DNA of 44,862 nt from Lachnospiraceae bacterium (GCA_014804245.1 JAAVAE010000003.1:1-44862), one strand, 5' to 3'; counted from the stretch's first letter, positions 14,415-23,931 are shown. Notes: generated by a model from the letters alone, not told the origin. Made by a program: numbers and translations.

Positions 14415-15762
14415 GTTCCAGCCGTTTTCCCAGAAGCAGCGTAAGGTTCTTAACTGGTGGTGTCCAAGTTCTCCGGTGAAAGATTATGACGGTATTATTG
14501 CGGATGGAGCAATCAGATCCGGTAAGACGGTGAGCATGTCGCTGTCTTTTGTCATGTGGGCAATGTCTGCCTTTAATGGGCAGAATTTTGGCATGTGCGG
14601 CAAGACGATAGGGTCATTTAGGCGTAATGTGCTTTTCTGGCTCAAGCTGATGCTAAGAAGCCGTGGGTATGGTGTCACTGATCACAGAGCTGATAATCTG
14701 GTGGTCGTGACTAAGAATGGCATTGTAAACTATTTTTATGTATTTGGAGGCAAAGATGAGCGCTCACAGGATTTAATCCAGGGTATTACGCTGGCGGGCG
14801 TCTTTTTTGATGAGGTTGTCCTCATGCCGGAGAGTTTTGTCAATCAGGCAACAGGGAGGTGTTCCGTTACCGGCTCCAAGTACTGGTTCAACTGTAACCC
14901 GGATGGTCCCTATCACTGGTTTAAAGTGAATTGGATTGATAAATCAATCGGTTATCTGGGGAAGAAGAAAGCACTTAAAATAAAGGAAGAGGCGGAAAAG
15001 GAGAAAAAGGACCCGGGGCTAAGGAAATTGCTGTACGTTCATTTTACAATGGATGATAATCTTAGCCTTTCAAAAGAAATCAAAGCCAGATATCGCAATA
15101 ATTACAGCGGCGTATTCTTTAAACGGTATATTATGGGCTTATGGGCTATGGCAGAGGGAATCATTTATGATATGTTTGATTCTGATAAGCATGTTGTGAA
15201 TGCAGAGCAGCTGGCATCTGACTATAAGTTAAAGACGGGTGAAGAGTTTTGGACGGATGAGCGTTATGTTAGCTGTGATTATGGAACGCAGAATCCTACA
15301 GCATTTCTCTTATGGAATAAAGCTAAAGATAAAAAGTGGTATTGCAGAAAAGAGTATTATTATTCCGGAAGGGATAAGGGAAAGCAGAAGACAGATGCTG
15401 AATTTTCCAAAGACCTTACAAGGTGGCTGGGAGGTATCAAGATCCGTGCTGTTGTGCTCGACCCATCAGCAGCCAGTTTCAAGGCACAATTGGAAAAGGA
15501 TGGGTATAAAGTTAAAAAGGCAAAAAATGATGTATTAGATGGAATCCGTTTCGTGGCAACGCTGCTGAATCAGGGTTCTATTTTTATAGATGAATCATGT
15601 GAGAATCTGATTAAAGAATTTGCCTCCTACATCTGGGACGCAAAAGCGGCAGATAGGGGAGAGGATAAGCCAGTTAAGGAGCATGACCATGCATTGGATG
15701 CGGCACGTTATTTTACATATACGGTTATCCGCAGACCTTTTGGAATCAGGGTATTGAAGTAG
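14392..15762 (+). CDS. terL: Terminase large subunit
   Basis: A 456-residue packaging ATPase/nuclease of the PBSX XtmB type. Walker A is GAIRSGK45T, and Walker B ends in D140-E141 (GVFFDEVVLMP). The C-terminal RNase H-like nuclease shows D296 (SCDYG), D357 (VVLDPS) and D436 (HALDAARYF), so both activities look intact. GGAGG at 14,379-14,383 supports the start, inside the end of terS. It docks on the portal encoded next. Confidence 0.95.
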   Translation: MKIQQIFKFQPFSQKQRKVLNWWCPSSPVKDYDGIIADGAIRSGKTVSMSLSFVMWAMSAFNGQNFGMCGKTIGSFRRNVLFWLKLMLRSRGYGVTDHRADNLVVVTKNGIVNYFYVFGGKDERSQDLIQGITLAGVFFDEVVLMPESFVNQATGRCSVTGSKYWFNCNPDGPYHWFKVNWIDKSIGYLGKKKALKIKEEAEKEKKDPGLRKLLYVHFTMDDNLSLSKEIKARYRNNYSGVFFKRYIMGLWAMAEGIIYDMFDSDKHVVNAEQLASDYKLKTGEEFWTDERYVSCDYGTQNPTAFLLWNKAKDKKWYCRKEYYYSGRDKGKQKTDAEFSKDLTRWLGGIKIRAVVLDPSAASFKAQLEKDGYKVKKAKNDVLDGIRFVATLLNQGSIFIDESCENLIKEFASYIWDAKAADRGEDKPVKEHDHALDAARYFTYTVIRRPFGIRVLK

Positions 15763-15772
15763 AGGTAAGAAG

Positions 15773-17188
15773 ATGGATATTGAAGTTGTTAAGAAACTGA
15801 TAAAAAAATACACTGCCGGGCATTCACAATTTGTCATAAATGCAGATGAGGCAGGACGGTATTACAGGAATGAGACAAAACTTTTACTGGAGCCGTCAAG
15901 AGAAGAGAAGCAGGAAAAGGAGCATGAGGGAAAAACACCTTTGAGAAAGGCAGACAATAGAATTCCGTTCAACTTTCATGGGCTTCTGGTAAATCAGAAA
16001 GCTTCTTATATGTTCACGACGCCACCAATATTCGACCTCGGCGGTACAGAGTCAAATAAGGTGTTGCAGAAGTTCCTTGGAGATAAGTATGCCAAAGTAT
16101 GTAAGGACTTATGTGTGGAGGCTTCCAATGCCACGGTAGGGTGGATTCATGTATGGAAGCGTGAGGATGGCGCATATAATTATGCAGTGGTGCCGTCAGT
16201 TCAGATTATACCAATTTGGGATAAGAGTCTGGAAAAGAAACTGCTGGCAGTATTTCGCCATTATCCGGATATTGAAGAGGAGAGCGGAGACAGTTATGAA
16301 ATATACGAATACTGGACAGAAAGAGAATGTTGGTCCTATAGGCTGAAAGTAGGCGATGCAGTTGATAATCTGATTCCTCACTGGATGTTCATGGTAGATT
16401 TAGAAAATAATGAGTTATCAAATCATTATGAACATGGAATCGGGGAAGTGCCTTTTTTCGCATTTTCCAACAATAATATTGGTACAAATGACTTGAAAAA
16501 CATTAAGCCATTGATAGATGTTTATTGTAAAGTTTTTTCGGGATTTGTGAATGATATTGAGGATATCCAGGAAGTTATCTTTGTGCTGACCAATTATGGC
16601 GGTGAGAATCTAAATGAATTTTTGGATGATTTGAAATATTACAAAGCAATCAAGATAGAAAATGAAGGAGAAGGGGATAAGTCGGGAGTATCTACCCTTA
16701 CAATCGAAATTCCGGTAGAAGCAAGGGAAAAGCTGTTGGAAATCACTAGAAAATGTATATTTGAGCAGGGACAGGGGATAGATCCTGACCCACAGAACTT
16801 CGGGAATAGTTCGGGAGTCGCATTGAATTTCCTTTATTCTCTGCTTGAACTTAAATCTGGTTTGCAAGAGACGGAGTTCCGCCCCAGCTTTGGAAGGTTC
16901 ATACGCTGTGTATGTCGTCTGCTAGATATTCAGATAAAAGATGACACGATTACTCAGACGTGGAAGCGGACTTCTGTAAGAAATGATCAGGAACTGGCAA
17001 CGATAGCACAGGCAAGTAAGGGCATTATCTCTGATGAAAGTATCATAAGAAATCATCCGTGGGTAGATGATATTGAGAAAGAAAATCACCGGATTGAGGA
17101 ACAGACCGAAAAAGAGATGGAGAAAATGACAGAGTATCATGATACCTTCATGAAGAAAGCCGGTGAGGAATCAGATGTCAAGGAATAG
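15773..17188 (+). CDS. Portal protein (SPP1 gp6-like)
   Basis: A 471-residue protein of the SPP1 gp6/PBSX portal type, forming the dodecameric ring at the unique capsid vertex. The sequence RKADNRIPFNFHGLLVNQKA and the GVALNFLYSLLELKS segment near residue 345 are typical. The C-terminus is charged and coiled-coil-like. Its last bases overlap the MuF gene by 14 nucleotides. Confidence 0.93.
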   Translation: MDIEVVKKLIKKYTAGHSQFVINADEAGRYYRNETKLLLEPSREEKQEKEHEGKTPLRKADNRIPFNFHGLLVNQKASYMFTTPPIFDLGGTESNKVLQKFLGDKYAKVCKDLCVEASNATVGWIHVWKREDGAYNYAVVPSVQIIPIWDKSLEKKLLAVFRHYPDIEEESGDSYEIYEYWTERECWSYRLKVGDAVDNLIPHWMFMVDLENNELSNHYEHGIGEVPFFAFSNNNIGTNDLKNIKPLIDVYCKVFSGFVNDIEDIQEVIFVLTNYGGENLNEFLDDLKYYKAIKIENEGEGDKSGVSTLTIEIPVEAREKLLEITRKCIFEQGQGIDPDPQNFGNSSGVALNFLYSLLELKSGLQETEFRPSFGRFIRCVCRLLDIQIKDDTITQTWKRTSVRNDQELATIAQASKGIISDESIIRNHPWVDDIEKENHRIEEQTEKEMEKMTEYHDTFMKKAGEESDVKE

Positions 17189-18662
17189 TGATTATTGGAA
17201 GGAAAGGACAGAGGCGTTAGAGGATGAACAGTACAGAGAAAGCCTTGCCTATTATGAGGATATCAAAGAACAGTTCAAGATAGCCCAGATGGGAATACAG
17301 GACAATATAGAAAAATGGTACCGCCGTTTGGCGGATAATAATGGAGTCAGCTACACAGAAGCAAAGAAATTATTAAAAAAAGGCGAACTGGAAGAATTCA
17401 AGTGGACGCTTGATCAGTACATACAAAAAGGCAGGGAGAATGCGGTTTCTGAAAAATGGGTGAAGGAACTGGAGAATGCCTCTGCAAGATATCATATCAG
17501 TTACTATGAAGCGATGAAAATCCAGATACGGCATCATGCAGAACTACTCTATGGCGAATTTGAAAAAAGGATGGCGGATTTCATTGGAGGGGTCTTTAAA
17601 GACCAATTCTATAAGACTGCCTTTGAGATTGCGAAGGGAACCGGAATCGGTGTTAGCCTTGCTGTCATTGATGAAAAAAAGATTAATGCCGTCATAAAAA
17701 GTCCCTGGGCACAGGATGGCAAGGTGTTTTCTGACCGGATATGGAATAATAAAGAAAAGCTGGTTCGGGAACTTCATACAGAACTTGTGCAGAATATTAT
17801 CAGGGGAGAATCACCTCAGAAGGCGATCGGCAGTCTGGCAAAGAAGATGAATGTAAGTAAGGCACAGGCGGGAACATTGATTATGACGGAGGCAGCGGCT
17901 GCTTCGGCGGTTGCTAGAAAAAAATGTTTTTCGGAATTGGATGTAGACCGGTACCAGTTTGACGCCACTCTGGATGGAAAAACCTGTGATATATGTGGTG
18001 CTTTAGATGGAAAAGTCTTTAAAATGTCGGAATATGGAATAGGTATCACTGCGAATCCGCTGCATCCTAATTGCAGATGTTGCACAGTGCCGTACTTTGA
18101 TGAGTGGTACGGACTTGACAGAAAGCGGGTAGCACGTGATCCGCTTACGGGAAAAGAGTATAAAGTGCCCGCTGATATGACTTATCAGGAATGGAAAGAC
18201 AAATTTGTATTAAATTCCAAAGAGGAAGGAGCCTTGATAAGATATGTAAGTCCCGACTCATACTCTTTAAATGATAAATTGAGAAGGGGAGAGGAACTGA
18301 CAGCATTGGAAAAGGAATGGTCACAGACAATTGATAATGCGCTTGAAAAACTTCCCTCTTATGAAGGAAATCTAAACAGGTCACTTACTTTTCTACGTGA
18401 AGAGGATGCCCAAAATGTATTTAATGACTTTAGGGTTGGTGAAGACTTTATTTCGAAGCAGTATTTGTCAACCACGAAGCAAGGGGTGTATAATGAAGAT
18501 GCGCAGATACAGATATATATTCAGAACACCAAGAAAGGAAAAGATCTTGGCAGTCTGAATAATATGGAAAAGGAAGTTTTGTACCCAGCTGGAAGTCAGT
18601 TTAAGGTATTGGATAAGGTAAACAGGGATGGAAAATACTTTGTATTGATGGAGGAAAAATGA
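17175..18662 (+). CDS. MuF head protein fused to an ADP-ribosyltransferase toxin domain
   Basis: A 495-residue protein. Residues about 1-320 are a MuF/SPP1 gp7-like minor head protein with the typical C271-x2-C274, LDGKVF and H297-PNCRCC motif. Residues about 350-495 look like an ADP-ribosyltransferase of the R-S-E class: R402 (LNRSLTF), S432-T-T (YLSTTKQ) and E465-K-E467 (EKEVLYPAGSQFKVL). All three signature elements are present. MuF-toxin fusions are known in temperate phages of Firmicutes; the domain is probably packaged in the head and injected, modifying a host protein. ATG 17,175 was chosen over a GTG at 17,163. Confidence 0.88.
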   Translation: MSRNSDYWKERTEALEDEQYRESLAYYEDIKEQFKIAQMGIQDNIEKWYRRLADNNGVSYTEAKKLLKKGELEEFKWTLDQYIQKGRENAVSEKWVKELENASARYHISYYEAMKIQIRHHAELLYGEFEKRMADFIGGVFKDQFYKTAFEIAKGTGIGVSLAVIDEKKINAVIKSPWAQDGKVFSDRIWNNKEKLVRELHTELVQNIIRGESPQKAIGSLAKKMNVSKAQAGTLIMTEAAAASAVARKKCFSELDVDRYQFDATLDGKTCDICGALDGKVFKMSEYGIGITANPLHPNCRCCTVPYFDEWYGLDRKRVARDPLTGKEYKVPADMTYQEWKDKFVLNSKEEGALIRYVSPDSYSLNDKLRRGEELTALEKEWSQTIDNALEKLPSYEGNLNRSLTFLREEDAQNVFNDFRVGEDFISKQYLSTTKQGVYNEDAQIQIYIQNTKKGKDLGSLNNMEKEVLYPAGSQFKVLDKVNRDGKYFVLMEEK

Positions 18663-18663
18663 T

Positions 18664-18945
18664 ATGTCATTAACAGCGCGAGAATGGCTTTTATTGCCTA
18701 AGGAAGAGCAGGATAAAAGGGAGGCGGAGCTTTCTGAACATGAATGTTTTCTCTTAAGGACAGAGTTCAGCATGATTCATTTTTCAGAGGAAGAAAAAGT
18801 AAAATTGACGGATGCCGAAAAAGAGAAGTTCATACATCCAAAAGAGTATACACAGGAAGAAAAGGAAGCCTTTAACGAAAAATGTAGGAATATTTTTAGT
18901 GAAATGTCAGAAAGCATAAGGAGCAAACAGAAGAGGGAAGAGTAA
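18664..18945 (+). CDS. Candidate immunity or accessory protein for the MuF-ART toxin (93 aa)
   Basis: A highly charged helical protein (starts MSLTAREWLLLPKEEQDKRE) without cysteines forming a motif, signal peptide or known domain. It starts two bases after the MuF-ART stop, with GGAGG inside the end of that gene, so the two are co-translated. A terminator-like hairpin follows 30 bases downstream. Its position is where MuF polymorphic toxins usually carry a protective gene. Function is inferred from context alone; a small structural protein is the alternative. Confidence 0.65.
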   Translation: MSLTAREWLLLPKEEQDKREAELSEHECFLLRTEFSMIHFSEEEKVKLTDAEKEKFIHPKEYTQEEKEAFNEKCRNIFSEMSESIRSKQKREE

Positions 18946-18975
18946 ATATTACAGATTTCATATGTAACGATAATC

Positions 18976-19005
18976 AGAACGCTTGATACTGGGCGTTCTT
19001 TTTAT
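18976..19005 (+). terminator. Terminator-like hairpin after MuF-ART pair
   Basis: AGAACGC (18,976-18,982) pairs with GCGTTCT (18,993-18,999), followed by TTTTTAT. A second small inverted repeat, TATGCC/GGCATA, lies at 19,005-19,022. It sits in the middle of the head operon, so it must be partial or be read through for capsid expression. Confidence 0.6.
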
Positions 19006-19107
19006 ATGCCCGAAATGGCATAAAACTATCGCTACTTTGCCGGAAGAATAAACCGGACAATCCCAATACCCGGAGAGCGGGAATAAAAATCTATGGAGGA
19101 AAAAGGA

Positions 19108-19710
19108 ATGGATTGGTTAAAAGCAATTTTAGAGAAAGCAGCTGTTACAGACGGCAAACTGGATGTGGAGGCGGTGATGAAACAGATTACTGCCGAGTTC
19201 CCTAAGCACGCAGTGCCTAAGAAGGAGTTTAACGACAAGGTCAAGGAGCTTGAAACGGCAAATAGTACAATTGCCGAACTGAAAAAGGAAAGCGAAGGCA
19301 ATGAGGAACTACAGAAGAAGATTGGGGAATATGAGACCGAAATTGGAAATCTCAAAAAATCAGCTGAGGACACAGCAAAAAAACATGTTCTAAAGGAGAA
19401 GCTTACGAAGTCAGGAGTACTCGATCCGGATTATCTGATTTATAAGCATGGCGGTATCGAAAAATTCAATTTCGATAAAGAGAACAATCCTTTAGGTGTG
19501 GATGATGTGCTGAAATCCTATAAGGAGGATAAAAGCATGTCGCACTTGTTCAAGACGGGATCAGCGTATACCCCTGCCGGAGGCGCCGATCTGCCGGCGG
19601 TGAATCCATTCGCAAAAGATACTTTTAATATGACAGAGCAGGGAAAGCTGCTCAAAAACAACCCGGAGCAGGCAAGAGCGTTGGCAGCCGCTGCCGGAGT
19701 GAAAATTTAA
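19108..19710 (+). CDS. Scaffold protein (phage minor structural GP20-like)
   Basis: A 200-residue protein with a central coiled coil (KVKELETANSTIAELKKESE and onward, residues about 48-95) and a Gly/Ala-rich C-terminus that ends in NPEQARALAAAAGVKI. This is the typical layout of GP20-type scaffolding proteins, which direct capsid assembly and are encoded just before the major capsid gene. ATG 19,108 follows GGAGG by eight bases; ATG 19,093 is an alternative adding five residues. Confidence 0.85.
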   Translation: MDWLKAILEKAAVTDGKLDVEAVMKQITAEFPKHAVPKKEFNDKVKELETANSTIAELKKESEGNEELQKKIGEYETEIGNLKKSAEDTAKKHVLKEKLTKSGVLDPDYLIYKHGGIEKFNFDKENNPLGVDDVLKSYKEDKSMSHLFKTGSAYTPAGGADLPAVNPFAKDTFNMTEQGKLLKNNPEQARALAAAAGVKI

Positions 19711-19724
19711 GGAGGAAATGATTT

Positions 19725-20726
19725 ATGCCAATCACAAAAATTTCAGATGTAATTGTTCCAGAGTTGTTCAATCCTTATGTCATCAACAGGACTATGGAAT
19801 TGTCAGCGTTTTTTCAGAGCGGTATCGTAGTGAACAGCCCGGAATTTGACCGGCTGGCGAGTGAAGCTGCAAGAACCCACAATATGCCGTTCTTCGAGGA
19901 TTTACAGGGGGAATCCGAGGCGACCCTTGAGGATGTGAAAATGACGCCTTCCAAAATCGGTTCTAATAAGGATGTATCAACTACAATCCTGCGTCAGAAG
20001 ATGTGGGGTGCAACCAACTTATCGGCAGCGCTTGCAGGAGCAGACCCAGCGAAGGCAATCGGGGATTTGGTTGCTTCATACTGGGCAAGGGATATGCAGA
20101 AAGAGTTGATTGCCATCTTGGCAGGCATATTTGGAAGCTATACCCCGGAAGGTGGTACAGAGACAACGCCCATGGCAGATCATATTCTTGATCTGTCTAA
20201 GCAGACAAAGGCAGAAGCTAAACTTATCAGTGCATCAGCATTTATTGACGCCTGTCAGCTTCTTGGGGATGCCCAGAGCCAGTTATCGGGTGTGGCAATA
20301 CATTCTGCAACGAAGTCCTATTTGAAGAAGCTGAATCTTATTGACACAGAGAGGGATTCTACAGATGTGGAATTTGATGTCTATCAGGGGCGCAGGGTAA
20401 CTGTAGATGATGGATGTCCTGTTACGGAAGATGGGGTCTATACTACATATCTATTCGGCAATGGAGCCATAGCGTATGGAAATGGAAGCCCTGTAGGGCA
20501 TGTGGCTACCGAGTTCGACAGAGATAAGCAGACAGGCGGTGGTATTGATTATCTGATCAATCGTAAGGCTTTCATCCTTCATCCACGCGGAATTGCTTAT
20601 ACAGGGGCTGTGCGTGAACATGTGGAGACACCACTCAGGGCAGAACTTTCCATGGCAGAGAACTGGAATCCTGTTTATGAACCTAAGCAGCTCCGTATCG
20701 TTGCAATCAAGCATAAAATTGCGTAG
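19725..20726 (+). CDS. Major capsid protein
   Basis: A 333-residue protein of the HK97-fold type found in PBSX-like phages. Recognisable features are the opening (MPITKISDVIVPELFNPYVI), the central helix (LAGADPAKAIGDLVASYWAR) and the C-terminal strand region (YLINRKAFILHPRGIAYTG). AAGGAGG lies nine bases before the start. It follows the scaffold gene directly, in the canonical order. Confidence 0.93.
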   Translation: MPITKISDVIVPELFNPYVINRTMELSAFFQSGIVVNSPEFDRLASEAARTHNMPFFEDLQGESEATLEDVKMTPSKIGSNKDVSTTILRQKMWGATNLSAALAGADPAKAIGDLVASYWARDMQKELIAILAGIFGSYTPEGGTETTPMADHILDLSKQTKAEAKLISASAFIDACQLLGDAQSQLSGVAIHSATKSYLKKLNLIDTERDSTDVEFDVYQGRRVTVDDGCPVTEDGVYTTYLFGNGAIAYGNGSPVGHVATEFDRDKQTGGGIDYLINRKAFILHPRGIAYTGAVREHVETPLRAELSMAENWNPVYEPKQLRIVAIKHKIA

Positions 20727-20735
20727 GGTGCTTTT

Positions 20736-21080
20736 ATGGAACTTAAGGAAATCAAGAGGCTCCTGGGAATATCCGATGAAGATATATCCCAGGATATTCC
20801 TCTTCAATTTAATCTGGATATTGTAGAAGAGACGGTTCTTAATTACTGTAATCTGGACAAATTACCAGATGCATTAATAAATACCTGTTATAGGATGGTG
20901 ATTGATTTATACCGGTACGATAAGCCTTCCGATGCAGATGCGCCGTTAAGAGTGTCATCTATAATGGTGGGTGATACATCTACCAGCTTTGGAATGTTGA
21001 ATGAGGTGCTGAAGGGGACTATATTGAAAGATTATACCCGGCAGCTGAACCGCTATAGGAGAATGAACCATGATCGATAA
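20736..21080 (+). CDS. Head-tail connector (gp6-like adaptor)
   Basis: A 114-residue helical protein beginning MELKEIKRLLGISDEDI, typical of the gp6/gp15 connector family that binds beneath the portal. The VLNYCNLDKLPDAL segment is usual for the group. The upstream ribosome binding site is weak (GGGTG). It overlaps the next gene by 11 bases. Confidence 0.82.
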   Translation: MELKEIKRLLGISDEDISQDIPLQFNLDIVEETVLNYCNLDKLPDALINTCYRMVIDLYRYDKPSDADAPLRVSSIMVGDTSTSFGMLNEVLKGTILKDYTRQLNRYRRMNHDR

Positions 21081-21459
21081 GTCGGGACTCATGCAGGCAA
21101 GAAATATACACAGGCAGGCAGTGGAAATGATGTATGAAGGAAGCTGTTGCATTTATGAAAAGAGAAATGCCACGAATCCGGATACAAAAATTACCAGTCA
21201 GAAAGAAGTACTGGTTTTTGAGGATATGTGCTGCCGGCTGTCCTTCAGTAAGGTACTGCCTGCCTATAAGCAGGCAGAAGGGGCAAAGCAGGAGCAACAA
21301 GTAAGGCTTTTCATAGCCCCTGAGATAGTGGTCAAGCCTGGTTCCAAGATTATAGTGTCCCAGAATGGCATGACAGAAACGTATAAGATGAGCTCGCTGG
21401 CGGCAGTATATACAAGCCATCAGGAAATTGTACTTGATGCATGGGAGGGATGGACGTAA
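21070..21459 (+). CDS. Head completion protein, XkdH/YqbH-like (DUF3599)
   Basis: A 129-residue small beta-barrel-type protein. The CCIYEKRN start segment and MCCRLSFSK followed by VRLFIAPEIVVKPGSKIIV are typical of the XkdH/YqbH head-closure proteins, which act as a stopper between the connector and tail. It overlaps the next gene in a TAATG arrangement. Confidence 0.78.
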   Translation: MIDKSGLMQARNIHRQAVEMMYEGSCCIYEKRNATNPDTKITSQKEVLVFEDMCCRLSFSKVLPAYKQAEGAKQEQQVRLFIAPEIVVKPGSKIIVSQNGMTETYKMSSLAAVYTSHQEIVLDAWEGWT

Positions 21460-22001
21460 TGGGGCGGAACGGAAACTTTAATTTTAGGAAATTTGAGCGT
21501 GTGGCAAAGAATCTGGAAAAACTTGCGAAGGAGAAGGATAAACTTTTTCAAGATGCGGCTAAAGAGTTGGCAGCAAGATTGTTGACTCTTGTGATTGAAA
21601 AAACACCGGTAGGGGATTATCCGGCAGGAAGCGGTATGACTGGAGGAACTTTAAAACGTGGCTGGGTATCTAAAACACATGAGGAGGCATTCAATAACAG
21701 GAAAAAAGAACCTGGAGCGAGGGATATTCAGGCATTCTTAAATACTATGGAGATTGGATGTAAGGGAGATGCTTATACCATAGAGATAGTTGATCCGGCA
21801 GAGTACGCATCTTATGTTGAGAGTGGTCACAGGCAGACACCGGGAAGATATATCCCTGCCATAGGAAAGAGATTAAAAAAATCTTGGGTGGAGGGCAAAT
21901 TCATGATGCGGGAATCTGTAGAAGATTTACAGAAGATAGCCCCACAAGTGCTTGAAAGAAGAATAGAGAAGTTTTTAAGGGAGTGTTTGAATGATAGATA
22001 A
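21459..22001 (+). CDS. HK97 gp10-like tail completion protein (XkdI-like)
   Basis: A 180-residue protein with an N-terminal helix (FRKFERVAKNLEKLAKEKDK), then the IEKTPVGDYPAGSGMTGGTLKRGW region and Y-A-S-Y-V-E-S-G-H that mark the HK97 gp10/XkdI family, involved in joining head and tail. ATG 21,459 overlaps the previous stop. An in-frame ATG at 21,441 lies upstream of the GGGAGGG ribosome binding site and was rejected. Confidence 0.85.
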   Translation: MGRNGNFNFRKFERVAKNLEKLAKEKDKLFQDAAKELAARLLTLVIEKTPVGDYPAGSGMTGGTLKRGWVSKTHEEAFNNRKKEPGARDIQAFLNTMEIGCKGDAYTIEIVDPAEYASYVESGHRQTPGRYIPAIGKRLKKSWVEGKFMMRESVEDLQKIAPQVLERRIEKFLRECLNDR

Positions 22002-22413
22002 AATAATCAAGGCAGTAAGTTTTGCCCTGAATAAGGAGTTTGGCGACGGTTATAAGATTTATACAGAAGGCGTGGAACAGGATATGAATTCTCCTTGTTT
22101 TTTTGTCATCTGCAGCGCTCCCAGAAACACCCGCTTTTTCAATAGAAAATACTTCCGCTCAAACATCTTCTGCATTGAGTATATTCCATCTACAGAGGAT
22201 ATCCTTACAGAATGTAATGAGGTAATTGAGCGCTTGTTTGAATGCCTGGAGTATATTCACGTGGATGATTCGCTGCTTCGTGGTAGTAAGATGGAGCCAG
22301 AGGTGAAGGATGATGTCCTATACTTCTTTCTGAACTACGATTTCTTTGTCTACAGGAAAGAGGAAATTGAAACAATGGGAGCCCTTTCAGGGTGTATAGA
22401 AGCGAAAGGATAG
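21991..22413 (+). CDS. Tail terminator protein (XkdJ/YqbJ-like)
   Basis: A 140-residue protein with the MIDKIIKAVSFALNKEFGDG opening and a central R-S-N-I-F-C-I-E-Y-I-P strand. It has the size and position of phage tail-terminator proteins, which cap the tail tube at the head side. It overlaps the previous gene by 11 bases. Confidence 0.75.
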   Translation: MIDKIIKAVSFALNKEFGDGYKIYTEGVEQDMNSPCFFVICSAPRNTRFFNRKYFRSNIFCIEYIPSTEDILTECNEVIERLFECLEYIHVDDSLLRGSKMEPEVKDDVLYFFLNYDFFVYRKEEIETMGALSGCIEAKG

Positions 22414-22420
22414 GTGTGAT

Positions 22421-22612
22421 ATGGCTGTGAAGAAAAAAGCTGCGTTAGCTGAAAAGAAGGAGGAAGTATTTACCTTTGAACAGCTGCTTGCGGCAGAAAG
22501 GTTCCGTAACCGGAGGGATGTGCTTAGAGCGGTCCTTTCTGACCGGAAAAAGTATTCGATTAGTGATGTCGAGAAGAAAATTGAAGGATTTATGAAAGGA
22601 AAGGTGAAGTAA
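22421..22612 (+). CDS. Small phage protein before tail sheath (63 aa)
   Basis: A basic helical protein (FTFEQLLAAERFRNRRDVLR) of unknown detailed role. A gene of this size and type commonly precedes the tail sheath gene in PBSX-like phages, and it may assist tail assembly. It ends one base before the sheath start. Confidence 0.65.
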   Translation: MAVKKKAALAEKKEEVFTFEQLLAAERFRNRRDVLRAVLSDRKKYSISDVEKKIEGFMKGKVK

Positions 22613-22613
22613 G

Positions 22614-23915
22614 ATGGCATTAGGAGGCGGCACATTCAGCGTGCAGAACAAGACAATCCCGGGGGCATATATCAATTTTGTTTCAGCAGCTTCCGCGGAT
22701 ATATCTTTATCCGGAAGGGGAATTGCGACCATGCCCCTTAATCTGGAATGGGGAGAAGACGGAAAGGTCATTGAGGTGACCAACGATGATTTTAAGAATA
22801 ACAGTCAGAAGATATTCGGATATCATTATACGCATCCTAAAATGAAAGGACTGCGTGACTTATTCCGTAATGTGGAACTGTTATATGCCTATCGTCTCAA
22901 TGGTGGTGGTTCTAAGGCAGGAAATACATATGCCACGGCAGTATACAGTGGTACCCGGGGGAATGATCTGAAAATCATCATTCAGAAGAATGTGGATGAT
23001 GATACGTTGTTCGATGTAAAGACCATGCTTGATACGGCATTGGTGGATGAACAGGTCGTAAAGGTGGCAGCAGAGTTAAAGGCGAATGGGTATGTGGAAT
23101 TCAAAGCTGATGCCGAACTTGCAGTGACAGCATCAACACCGCTTGCAGGAGGAACGGACGGCGAAACGGATGGCGCTTCCCATCAGGCATATCTGGATAA
23201 GATAGAGGGCTACAGCTTCAACGCATTGGGGGTTGATGCGACGGATGATACCATTAAAGCTTTGTATGCTGCGTTTACAGAGAGGATGCGCGAGGATATG
23301 GGGCTTAAATTTCAGACAGTGTTGTATCAGAAGGCAGCAGATTATTACGGGGTAGTCAATGTGGTAAATGAAGTTTCAGATAGCAGTGAGGCGTCCCTTG
23401 TATATTGGGTGACCGGAGTCATTGCAGGCTGCCAGGTGAATAAATCTAACCAGAACAAAGTCTATGACGGTGAGTTTACAGTTGAAACAGAGGCAACACA
23501 GACCCAGCTTGCAAATGCGCTGAAGGAAGGGAAATTTACCTTGCACAGGGTAGGAAGTGAGGTACGCGTACTTGCGGATATCAACAGCAAGGTATCAGAA
23601 ACAGAAGACTGCGGTGCTGTATTTAAAGAGAATCAGACAATCAGGGTGATTGATCAGATTGCAAATGATATAGCAGTGCTGTTCAACACGAAATATCTTG
23701 GAGTCGTACCTAATGACAATGCAGGGAGGATTTCTCTCTGGTCGGATATTGTACAGCATCATAAGAAACTGAATGATATCCGGGCAATTGAAGGCTTTGA
23801 AGAGGCGGATGTTGTAGTGTCCCAGGGAGATTCCAAGAAGTCTGTCGTGGTGTCGGATGCAGTTACTGTTGTGAATTCCATGGACAAATTATATATGACC
23901 GTCACAGTATCATAA
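22614..23915 (+). CDS. xkdK: Tail sheath protein (XkdK-like)
   Basis: A 433-residue contractile sheath subunit. The opening (MALGGGTFSVQNKTIPGAYI) and the central SGTRGNDLKIIIQKN match XkdK, and the C-terminal region has the typical VDQ-type core (TIRVIDQIANDIAVLF). It wraps the tube and contracts upon infection. Its presence defines the phage as myovirus-like. Confidence 0.95.
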   Translation: MALGGGTFSVQNKTIPGAYINFVSAASADISLSGRGIATMPLNLEWGEDGKVIEVTNDDFKNNSQKIFGYHYTHPKMKGLRDLFRNVELLYAYRLNGGGSKAGNTYATAVYSGTRGNDLKIIIQKNVDDDTLFDVKTMLDTALVDEQVVKVAAELKANGYVEFKADAELAVTASTPLAGGTDGETDGASHQAYLDKIEGYSFNALGVDATDDTIKALYAAFTERMREDMGLKFQTVLYQKAADYYGVVNVVNEVSDSSEASLVYWVTGVIAGCQVNKSNQNKVYDGEFTVETEATQTQLANALKEGKFTLHRVGSEVRVLADINSKVSETEDCGAVFKENQTIRVIDQIANDIAVLFNTKYLGVVPNDNAGRISLWSDIVQHHKKLNDIRAIEGFEEADVVVSQGDSKKSVVVSDAVTVVNSMDKLYMTVTVS

Positions 23916-23931
23916 GAAGGGAGAATGAAAT

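Noticed and set aside
18946-19107. Promoter for the scaffold and capsid genes in the gap after the MuF-ART pair
   Set aside because: No convincing -35/-10 pair was seen between the hairpin and the scaffold start, so read-through from upstream is assumed.
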